From: an uncultured Oscillospiraceae bacterium | GTDB lineage: Bacteria > Bacillota > Clostridia > Oscillospirales > Acutalibacteraceae | Length of the DNA: 64,000 bases | Assembly (NCBI GenBank): GCA_900548305.1 | Contig: URJZ01000005.1 | Location: forward strand, 1-64,000 | Direction: 5' to 3' | Part shown: one piece after another, positions 16,399-22,999 of the stretch | Layout: every line of letters begins with the position of its first letter | How positions within the stretch are numbered: the first letter of the stretch is position 1 | Notes under the pieces: generated by a model | Database searches by the model: none | What the model saw: the letters and a program-made list of their open reading frames with translations, nothing else | Told to the model about the DNA's origin: nothing | Made by a program: the position numbers and the translations under genes

Positions 16399-16785
16399 CT
16401 ATTCTTCAATATGTTCCAAACCTTGATTTAAAATGGTATTTACGTGAGCGTCAGCCAATGAATAAAATACTGTTTTTCCCTCTCTGCGGTACTTAACAAG
16501 CTGAGCTTGCTTGAGCACTCTCAATTGATGAGATATTGCAGACTGACTCATATTCAAAAGCTGTGCAATATCACATACACACATTTCTGATTGAAACAAT
16601 ACATATAAAATTTTGATTCTGGTAGAATCTCCAAACACTTTAAATAATTCGGCTAAGTCGTAAAGAATTTCTTCTTCCGGCATTTCTTCCTGCACTTGTG
16701 CAATCACCTTTTCATGTAAATGCATATAATCGCATTGCTCTAAAGCAGATTCTTGTTCTCTCACATTAACTTCACATCCATTCAT
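16399..16785 (-). CDS. ArsR/SmtB-family metal-sensing repressor (CadC-like)
   Basis: Winged-helix repressor that leaves DNA when metal binds. 128 residues. An alpha3N-type site is suggested by C4, C18 and the CVCD pair C69/C71; the alpha5 zinc site by DAH (D112, H114) with H125 and E128. Recognition helix: MSQSAISHQLRVLKQ. First gene of the operon. No Shine-Dalgarno sequence precedes the ATG, which is inside the operator palindrome. The translation start is therefore the least certain part of this call. Confidence 0.93.
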   Translation of the reverse strand: MNGCEVNVREQESALEQCDYMHLHEKVIAQVQEEMPEEEILYDLAELFKVFGDSTRIKILYVLFQSEMCVCDIAQLLNMSQSAISHQLRVLKQAQLVKYRREGKTVFYSLADAHVNTILNQGLEHIEE

Positions 16786-16836
16786 ATGAATAATTGTTCA
16801 TATATTTATTATATGCACACAATATCAAAAAGTCAA
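16784..16836 (-). promoter_or_regulatory. Promoter and ArsR-type operator of the metal-efflux operon
   Basis: -35 TTGACT (16831-16836), 17 bases, -10 TATAAT (16808-16813). Just downstream is the 20-base palindrome ATATGAA-caatta-TTCATAT (16784-16803), the expected 12-2-12 form for ArsR/SmtB repressors. It covers the transcription start and overlaps the first base pairs of the start codon. Confidence 0.85.
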
Positions 16837-16869
16837 CCGTTCTTTTTATTTGCATGAAAATTTATGCAA

Positions 16870-16900
16870 ATAAAAAGAGCCGCCTAACGCGACTCTCTTT
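16870..16900 (-). terminator. Terminator after the thiol peroxidase gene
   Basis: Stem AGAGTCGC / GCGGCTCT with one G-U pair, then TTTTATTT reading leftward. Confidence 0.75.
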
Positions 16901-16917
16901 CTGCTCTCAAAATGATA

Positions 16918-17379
16918 TTATTCCTGTGTAAGCACGGACAACACTGTTTGTGCATCTGTATCCGGCTTTACTTTTTCAAATACATGCGTAATCATTCCCT
17001 CTTCATCAATAATGTAAGTGGAACGAACTACTCCCATATAGGTTTTGCCATACAATTTCTTTTCCTGCCATACATCATATTTTTGAATAGCATCCAAATC
17101 CGGGTCTGCAAGCAAAACAAAAGGAAGTTCAAATTTAGCAGCAAAATTCCCATGAGATTTTACGCTGTCTTTGCTAATACCAATAACAACTGCATTCTGT
17201 TTTTCAAATTCGCTATATTCATCTCGATAGCCACAGGCTTGTTTGGTACACCCCGGTGTATTATCCTTAGGATAAAAATACAACACAACCTTTTTTCCTG
17301 TAAAATCACTAAGAGAAACCATGTTTCCGTCTTTATCAGATAGTGTAAAATTTGGTGCTTTTGTTCCTACTGTTAACAT
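16918..17379 (-). CDS. bcp: Thioredoxin-dependent thiol peroxidase (peroxiredoxin, Bcp type)
   Basis: Reduces hydrogen and organic peroxides. 153 residues from the ATG at 17379, which has AGGAG eight bases upstream; a GTG two codons earlier is less well placed. The peroxidatic cysteine is in PKDNTPGCTKQACGYRDEY, whose second cysteine five residues later is the usual resolving one of the BCP subgroup. Probably the last gene of a unit with the two genes upstream (17407-18355). Confidence 0.95.
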   Translation of the reverse strand: MLTVGTKAPNFTLSDKDGNMVSLSDFTGKKVVLYFYPKDNTPGCTKQACGYRDEYSEFEKQNAVVIGISKDSVKSHGNFAAKFELPFVLLADPDLDAIQKYDVWQEKKLYGKTYMGVVRSTYIIDEEGMITHVFEKVKPDTDAQTVLSVLTQE

Positions 17380-17406
17380 TGTCACTTCTCCTTTATTTTC
17401 TATTTA

Positions 17407-18150
17407 TCATTCTGTCAATTCATAAATATATGCATTCTTTTGTTTTTCCACACGCTGTACTACGCCCAACTGATACAAAATCAGCAATGCTCGTTGGGCC
17501 GACGACAGTGAGATATGAACCGCTTTGCTAAAATCTTTGGAAGTAAACTTCTTTGGCAAAGTATTCGGTACAATCGCACGGTAATCTTCCGCTGTCATAA
17601 GATAAACTAATTCTACCAACTGAATTGGGATGCGGTCATAGCGGGTAGAGCCTCTCTTTTTATCTCTGCTCCACCCATTGAGCAAACGGTATTCCTCCAA
17701 ATCGATTAAGGCGGCGCAAACGCAAAAATTAGGATGTGTCAAAAAAGACCGCAATTGATACAATTCCCTGAACAAATCCCAAGCACTACCTGTTTTGGGA
17801 GATTTCCGTCTTCCGGTAACATCTCCCGTTTCTTCGTCCACCCAACACAAATATTTGGTACGCGCAATCGGATAAACAATTGTAACAGGCATTTGTTCCA
17901 GAAATACTTCCAGTTTACGCTTTAATTTTCCTAAATTTCTGGTTTGAATTTCAATAATACCTTCGGCATTGCAGATATCAGCAACAAATCCATTGAGTTT
18001 TACTTCATGAAAATCAGGATTCGGCTCAAAGTATAATTTTAATCCTGCATGTAATACCTTTTCTCCCAACAAACCAATACTGCCGCGCTTTTTCTTGCTG
18101 CTGCCTAAATCCGCGCAAATTTGTTCCAATGCGTGTTCACTCTGTTTCAA
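17407..18150 (-). CDS. Probable PD-(D/E)XK-fold protein with C-terminal winged helix
   Basis: 247 residues, no named family recognised with certainty. Residues 25-80 read like a restriction-endonuclease-type core: GLLGEKVLHAGLKLYF (E30 on a helix), HEVKLNGFVADIC (D58), GIIEIQTRN (E67, Q69), i.e. E-D-ExQ, then a basic helix LGKLKRKLE. The last ~70 residues (TSKDFSKAVHISLSSAQRALLILYQLGVV) look like a winged helix for DNA binding. Its start overlaps the end of the DUF1653 gene by 14 bases, indicating translational coupling. Nuclease activity is inferred only. Confidence 0.6.
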   Translation of the reverse strand: MKQSEHALEQICADLGSSKKKRGSIGLLGEKVLHAGLKLYFEPNPDFHEVKLNGFVADICNAEGIIEIQTRNLGKLKRKLEVFLEQMPVTIVYPIARTKYLCWVDEETGDVTGRRKSPKTGSAWDLFRELYQLRSFLTHPNFCVCAALIDLEEYRLLNGWSRDKKRGSTRYDRIPIQLVELVYLMTAEDYRAIVPNTLPKKFTSKDFSKAVHISLSSAQRALLILYQLGVVQRVEKQKNAYIYELTE

Positions 18151-18355
18151 TATACGTAAACCTCTTTACTTGTTTGCCTTGATAGTCCACCGTTTCGTTC
18201 CACATAGAAACAGGACGTACCCAAATACCACGTTCTCCGTATAATGCCTGATACACCACTATATCTTCTAATGTTTCGGAATGTTTTGCCAAATACAATA
18301 CTTGATAACAATTTCCTTTATAATGGCGGTATATCCCAGGGAAAATTGACTGCAT
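18137..18355 (-). CDS. DUF1653 domain protein
   Basis: 72-residue protein, almost entirely the DUF1653 fold: FPGIYRHYKGNCYQVLYLAKHSET, then VVYQALYGERGIWVRPVSMW. Function unknown. The start at 18355 is set by GGAGGAAGTGCG; a longer frame to 18412 would begin only about five bases after the predicted transcription start. First gene of the unit that includes the PD-(D/E)XK-like gene and bcp. Confidence 0.88.
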   Translation of the reverse strand: MQSIFPGIYRHYKGNCYQVLYLAKHSETLEDIVVYQALYGERGIWVRPVSMWNETVDYQGKQVKRFTYIETE

Positions 18356-18424
18356 CGCACTTCCTCCCAATACGCTAGATTTCACCACGCAATTTGACAA
18401 TTTTTTCTGCATTGTGTGATTAAA

Positions 18425-18453
18425 ATTATAATAAGAATAAAAGATAAAGTCAA
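18425..18453 (-). promoter_or_regulatory. Promoter of the DUF1653 unit
   Basis: -35 TTGACT (18448-18453), 17 bases, -10 TATAAT (18425-18430), divergent from the aldehyde dehydrogenase promoter about 40 bases away. Confidence 0.85.
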
Positions 18454-18470
18454 AATATATTTCTACTTTG

Positions 18471-18511
18471 TTGTAACTTGTTTAAAAACAGTATATACTG
18501 TTTTTAAACAA
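18471..18511 (+). promoter_or_regulatory. Aldehyde dehydrogenase promoter covered by a 34-bp perfect palindrome
   Basis: -35 TTGTAA (18471-18476), 17 bases, -10 TATACT (18494-18499). The half-site TTGTTTAAAAACAGTAT (18478-18494) and its exact complement (18495-18511) centre on the -10 box. A symmetric repressor binding here would block RNA polymerase. No regulator of this operator was identified in the window. Confidence 0.75.
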
Positions 18512-18536
18512 TCTATTGGAAAGAACGGTGAAACCC

Positions 18537-19904
18537 ATGAATATCACAAAACTTGTACAGCAGCAACGAGATTTTTTTCATACTGATACTACAAAATCCG
18601 TTCTGTTCCGCAAGCAGTCTTTGCGCAATTTAGCAAAGTGGATAGACAGACACGAACATGATATTTATACTGCACTGAAGTCCGATTTGAATAAATCTTC
18701 ATTTGAAAGCTACATGACGGAAATCGGCATTGTAAAAAATGAACTGCGTCATACATTGGAACACCTCAATGAATGGACCAAACCTAAAAGAGCTCTCACC
18801 CCTGCGACGCAATTCCCTGCTGTCAGTTTTATCATGCCGGAACCACTTGGCGTAACTTTAATTATGGCTCCCTGGAACTATCCGTTTCAATTAAATGTAG
18901 TGCCCCTAATTGGAGCAATTGCAGCCGGAAACTGTGCTATTTTAAAGCCCTCTGCCTATGCGCCGCATACTGCCAAATTGATGGAACAAATGGTCTCAGA
19001 ATGTTTTTCTAAAAAGCATATAGCCGTTGTATTAGGCGGACGAGAAGAAAATACACTATTATTGGAAGAAAAGTTTGACTTTATCTTTTTTACCGGAAGC
19101 ACTTCTGTAGGAAAATTAGTCATGGAAAAGGCCTCCAAACATTTAACACCCGTTTGCCTAGAGCTTGGCGGAAAAAGCCCCTGTATTGTGGATGAAACAG
19201 CAAATATTCCTTTGGCCGCAAAACGAATTGTATTCGGCAAACTGTTAAATGCAGGTCAAACCTGCGTAGCACCTGATTATGTCTATGTACATAACACTGT
19301 AAAGGAACCTCTGATTTATTACATGAAGCAGTATTTAAGTAACTTTTTGGGAAGCTATCCATTAGATAATCCTAATTATCCTAAAATCATCAATGAAAAA
19401 CATTTTCACCGTCTGCTAGATTTAATGGACTGTCAAGAAATCATAACAGGAGGGATAGGCAATGAACGCGGACAAATTGCCCCCACCATTCTGGACAATG
19501 TACACCCTGACTCTCCTGTCATGCAGGAAGAAATATTCGGACCGATTCTTCCTCTGTTAACGTATCATGATATCGAAGATGTTATCACATGGATACGTTC
19601 TCGACCAAAACCTTTGGCATTATATTTATTTAGTAACTGCAAAACCACGCAAAAACGAATTTTGCGAAGTATATCTTTTGGCGGTGGCTGTGTTAACGAT
19701 ACTATCATGCATTTGGCATCCCAATATCTCCCGTTTGGAGGAGTTGGTGAAAGCGGTATGGGAAGTTATCACGGAAAACAATCTTTCCTTACATTCAGCC
19801 ATCAAAAAAGCATTTTAAAAAAATCCAATCATTTCGATCTGCCTATTCGTTATGCCCCCTACACATCTTTCAAAGAAAAACTGCTGAAAACTTTTCTAAA
19901 ATAG
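18537..19904 (+). CDS. NAD(P)-dependent aldehyde dehydrogenase, class 3-like
   Basis: Oxidises an aldehyde to the acid. 455 residues, short as in the ALDH3 group. Active site: N114 in APWNYPFQ, E209 in LELGGKSP, nucleophile C243 in NAGQTCVAPDY; cofactor loop FFTGSTSVGK. The C-terminal stretch FSHQKSILKK is typical of ALDH3. The ATG at 18537 is preferred over a TTG at 18516. Substrate is unknown. The gene is alone, under a strongly palindromic promoter, so induction by an aldehyde or stress signal is plausible. Confidence 0.92.
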   Translation: MNITKLVQQQRDFFHTDTTKSVLFRKQSLRNLAKWIDRHEHDIYTALKSDLNKSSFESYMTEIGIVKNELRHTLEHLNEWTKPKRALTPATQFPAVSFIMPEPLGVTLIMAPWNYPFQLNVVPLIGAIAAGNCAILKPSAYAPHTAKLMEQMVSECFSKKHIAVVLGGREENTLLLEEKFDFIFFTGSTSVGKLVMEKASKHLTPVCLELGGKSPCIVDETANIPLAAKRIVFGKLLNAGQTCVAPDYVYVHNTVKEPLIYYMKQYLSNFLGSYPLDNPNYPKIINEKHFHRLLDLMDCQEIITGGIGNERGQIAPTILDNVHPDSPVMQEEIFGPILPLLTYHDIEDVITWIRSRPKPLALYLFSNCKTTQKRILRSISFGGGCVNDTIMHLASQYLPFGGVGESGMGSYHGKQSFLTFSHQKSILKKSNHFDLPIRYAPYTSFKEKLLKTFLK

Positions 19905-19906
19905 AT

Positions 19907-19953
19907 AAAAGAGCCTCTATGCATATTCATCTCTTATGCATAGAGGCTCTTTT
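19907..19953. terminator. Bidirectional terminator
   Basis: AAAAGAGCCTCTATGCAT pairs with its complement across an 11-base loop, serving the aldehyde dehydrogenase gene and the convergent DUF3006 gene. Confidence 0.9.
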
Positions 19954-19966
19954 CTGTGCCACATAT

Positions 19967-20188
19967 TTATTTCCACAAACTATTTTGCAATTTTTTATTT
20001 TTTTCACGACGCAAATCTGTTTCCTTTTGGTCAATAGCAAGGGTGCCGTCGTCTTTAATCTCAATTACATGGCCTTCTTTTGCACCTTGCGGCAATTCTG
20101 CAATTTCAATTGCAAACAATTTTTGATCTTTATCTTCACAAATAGCATAAGTTCCTTCAAAACGGTCGATCACAATTTTTTTGCTCAT
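19967..20188 (-). CDS. DUF3006 family protein
   Basis: 73 residues: MSKKIVIDRFEGTYAICED, then ELPQGAKEGHVIEI. Small beta-rich domain typical of DUF3006, commonly found beside a ComEC-like hydrolase as here. It overlaps the upstream gene by 4 bases (ATGA), so the two are translated together. Biochemical role unknown. Confidence 0.9.
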   Translation of the reverse strand: MSKKIVIDRFEGTYAICEDKDQKLFAIEIAELPQGAKEGHVIEIKDDGTLAIDQKETDLRREKNKKLQNSLWK

Positions 20189-21153
20189 ATGTTTTTCTCC
20201 TTTTCTTGTTCCGTTGCAACGGTAATGTTAATACCGTCGCTCATAAAAATAACAGTACCTAAAATATCGGTACGATAGGTTTTAACATTGGACTTCTCAA
20301 GCCTTTGTAACACTTCGGAATTCGGAAGCTCATTTTTATCAGGCCCCACAGATATCACCGCCATATTCGGCTGTACTGCATTTAAAAAAGTCTGTGTTGT
20401 AGAAGTCTTGCTTCCATGATGTCCAATTTTAATAACATCTGCTTGTAAATTTGCACCACTGTTTAGCAAATCTTGCTCTTCCTCTTTTTCTGCGTCACCC
20501 ATCATTAAAAAGGAGGTATCCTTATAGGTGAATTTTACTACAACAGAATTATTATTCATCGTATCATAAAATTGTAACGGAGCTAAAAACTCAATCTTTA
20601 ATTCATCAAGCCAAACCGTTTCATTGGGTACTGCTTGTTTGATGGGAACAGCTTTCTTCTGATACACTTCCATTACGGACAGATATTCATCTGTAGAAGG
20701 CAGCAAATTCTGAGGTAAATCGGACACAATCATTTGATGAACAGCAAAATGTTCTCCAATTTGTTTTAATCCTTGTAAATGATCGTTATCAGGGTGGGTA
20801 TTGATGACCAAATCAATTTTGGAAATATCCATCTGCTGTAAATAGGTTGTCATTGTATCTCCACCATCTGTGGTTCCGCCATCAATAACAACCGTCTTGT
20901 CATGACAAGAAACTATCATTGCATCTGCTTTTCCCACATCCAACACATGTAGAGAAAATGGTGCGTCTTTCGCAGTCTGGGAAAAATGGCCTAACCCGAC
21001 CCAACCAAAAATAGTGCTCCACTGTCCTGCCAATACAACGCTAAGTACAACAACTAAAGCAAAACCTGTGGCAATCAGGACAGAAATCAGTGTCCTTTTT
21101 TTGACTTTTTGGCATGAATGTTCCGCAGCGGGCTTCTTTTCTTTTTCTTCCAT
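20185..21153 (-). CDS. Membrane-anchored metallo-beta-lactamase-fold hydrolase (ComEC C-terminal type)
   Basis: 322 residues: one transmembrane anchor (about 22-43), then an extracytoplasmic MBL domain like the C-terminal part of ComEC. Metal ligands are visible in NTHPDNDHLQG (H120, D122, D124, H125), and later MMGDAEKEEE and KIGHHGSKTS. It lacks the ComEC channel domain. The gene overlaps ygiQ by 67 bases; no better start exists before the anchor. Possibly a secreted-side nuclease or phosphodiesterase, inferred from family only. Confidence 0.87.
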   Translation of the reverse strand: MEEKEKKPAAEHSCQKVKKRTLISVLIATGFALVVVLSVVLAGQWSTIFGWVGLGHFSQTAKDAPFSLHVLDVGKADAMIVSCHDKTVVIDGGTTDGGDTMTTYLQQMDISKIDLVINTHPDNDHLQGLKQIGEHFAVHQMIVSDLPQNLLPSTDEYLSVMEVYQKKAVPIKQAVPNETVWLDELKIEFLAPLQFYDTMNNNSVVVKFTYKDTSFLMMGDAEKEEEQDLLNSGANLQADVIKIGHHGSKTSTTQTFLNAVQPNMAVISVGPDKNELPNSEVLQRLEKSNVKTYRTDILGTVIFMSDGINITVATEQEKEKNI

Positions 21154-22982
21154 GGTTCAGCCTGTCCCCCTTTGGACGCGCTTTGCTGCTGATGCATTGG
21201 GCGTACCAAACATTTGGGATCATTACCGATTAAGTCAGAACGTCCCGCAGCTTTTAATGCTTCGATTACCAACGCTTTGTTTTTTGGATTGAAATATTGC
21301 AGCAATGCTCTCTGCATAGCCTTTTCTTTGTCTGTTTTTGGTACGTAAACTCTCTCCAATGTATATGGATCCAATTCTGTATAGAACATACACGTAGAAA
21401 TCGTACCCGGAGTTGGATAAAAATCCTGAACCTGCTCCGGACGCAAATTCTCCTGCTTTAAGAACAATGCCAGAGCCACAGCGTCCTTTAGTGTACTGCC
21501 CGGGTGAGAAGACATCAAATACGGAACTAAATATTGTTCTTTTCCAATGGACTTTGTAATTTGATAAAATCTCTTTTGAAACGCTTTATATGCTTCAATA
21601 TGCGGTTTTCCCATATAATCCAACACATTAGCAGAACAATGTTCCGGCGCTACTTTCAGTTGTCCGCTGACATGATGCTGCACCAATTCTTTGAAAAAGC
21701 TCTCATCAGGATCCTGCATGAGATAATCATAGCGAATTCCCGAACGAATGAATACTTTCTTGACTTTCGGAACCGCACGCAGCTTTCTCAGCATATGTAA
21801 GTATTCGGAATGGTCTACTTTCAATAATTTACATGGAGTTGGCGCCAAACATTTTTTCGCCTTACACAAACCATGTTTGATTTGCTTGTCACAAGAAAGG
21901 CTTCTAAAATTAGCAGTTGGACCGCCTACATCGTGAATATACCCTTTAAAATTCGGCATTTCAGTCAATTTTTTTGCTTCCCTCAATACAGATGCTTCAC
22001 TTCGGGCAGTAATTTCTCTGCCTTGATGAAATGCAATGGCACAAAAGTTACAGGCGCCGAAACAACCGCGATTATGGGTGATAGAAAACTCTACTTCTTG
22101 AATAGCAGGCACGCCACCCTCTTTTTCATAACTTGGATGATACGCCCGTTCAAACGGCAACTCATACACCTTGTCAAATTCTTCTTGAGTCAATGGAGGC
22201 ATAGGCGGATTTTGTACCACGATCCGATCTCCATGCCGCTGTATTAATTTTTTCCCACGTACCGCATCCTGCTCATCCTGCTGTTTGCGGCAGGAAATAG
22301 CGTATTCTCGCTTTGACTGGCACACCTGCTCATAACTGGGACATTCTACCGCCGGTCCCGGTTTGTATTCGTTGGCAGGTACGGTATAACAAGTTCCTTT
22401 GATATCGGTAAGCATGCAAATCGGCTCTCCCTGTAGTAAACGGGAAGCAATTTCTATAGTCTGCTTCTCTCCCATACCAAAAGAAAGCAGATCTGCTCCG
22501 GATTCAATCAAAACTGACGGACGGATTTCGTTATCCCAATAATCATAATGGGCAAAACGTCTGAGAGATGCTTCCAAACCTGCAATGACTACAGGAGAAT
22601 CGGGATAAATTTCTTTTATCTTTTTGGTATATACCGTAACGGCACGGTCTGGCCGTTTTCCTACCTTTCCTCCTGGAGAATAAGCATCGTCGCTGCGCTT
22701 TCTCCTGGCAGCGGTATAGTGGGCAACCATAGAATCTATATTACCTGCAGTGACCATAAAGCCTAATTTTGGCTGTCCAAATTTTGTAAAGTCACGGTCG
22801 GTATGCCAGTCAGGCTGTGCCAAAATGGCAATTTTATAACCATAACTTTCTAACAAACGAGAAATAATCGCTACACCAAAGGTCGGATGATCTACATATG
22901 CATCTCCTGTTACTAATACAAAATCAGGCACATCCCACCCTAACTGTTCTATCTCTTTTTTTGTGGTCGGTAAAAATGCCAT
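21087..22982 (-). CDS. ygiQ: YgiQ family (UPF0313) radical SAM protein
   Basis: 631 residues. Radical SAM cluster motif CFGACNFC (C307, C311, C314), followed by AIAFHQGREI; N-terminal B12-binding-like segment (FVLVTGDAYVDHPTFGVAII) and the C-terminal FYPTPGTISTCMFYT block typical of UPF0313. Reaction unknown. The Lys-rich C-terminus shares DNA with the start of the MBL gene. Start by AGGAGGTGTGCAGAA; 17 bases after ftsK. Confidence 0.93.
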   Translation of the reverse strand: MAFLPTTKKEIEQLGWDVPDFVLVTGDAYVDHPTFGVAIISRLLESYGYKIAILAQPDWHTDRDFTKFGQPKLGFMVTAGNIDSMVAHYTAARRKRSDDAYSPGGKVGKRPDRAVTVYTKKIKEIYPDSPVVIAGLEASLRRFAHYDYWDNEIRPSVLIESGADLLSFGMGEKQTIEIASRLLQGEPICMLTDIKGTCYTVPANEYKPGPAVECPSYEQVCQSKREYAISCRKQQDEQDAVRGKKLIQRHGDRIVVQNPPMPPLTQEEFDKVYELPFERAYHPSYEKEGGVPAIQEVEFSITHNRGCFGACNFCAIAFHQGREITARSEASVLREAKKLTEMPNFKGYIHDVGGPTANFRSLSCDKQIKHGLCKAKKCLAPTPCKLLKVDHSEYLHMLRKLRAVPKVKKVFIRSGIRYDYLMQDPDESFFKELVQHHVSGQLKVAPEHCSANVLDYMGKPHIEAYKAFQKRFYQITKSIGKEQYLVPYLMSSHPGSTLKDAVALALFLKQENLRPEQVQDFYPTPGTISTCMFYTELDPYTLERVYVPKTDKEKAMQRALLQYFNPKNKALVIEALKAAGRSDLIGNDPKCLVRPMHQQQSASKGGQAEPWKKKKRSPLRNIHAKKSKKGH

Positions 22983-22999
22983 TTCTGCACACCTCCTTT

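Noticed and set aside
19919..20278. 119-residue plus-strand frame opposite DUF3006
   Set aside because: Shadow of the DUF3006 and MBL genes and begins inside a terminator stem.
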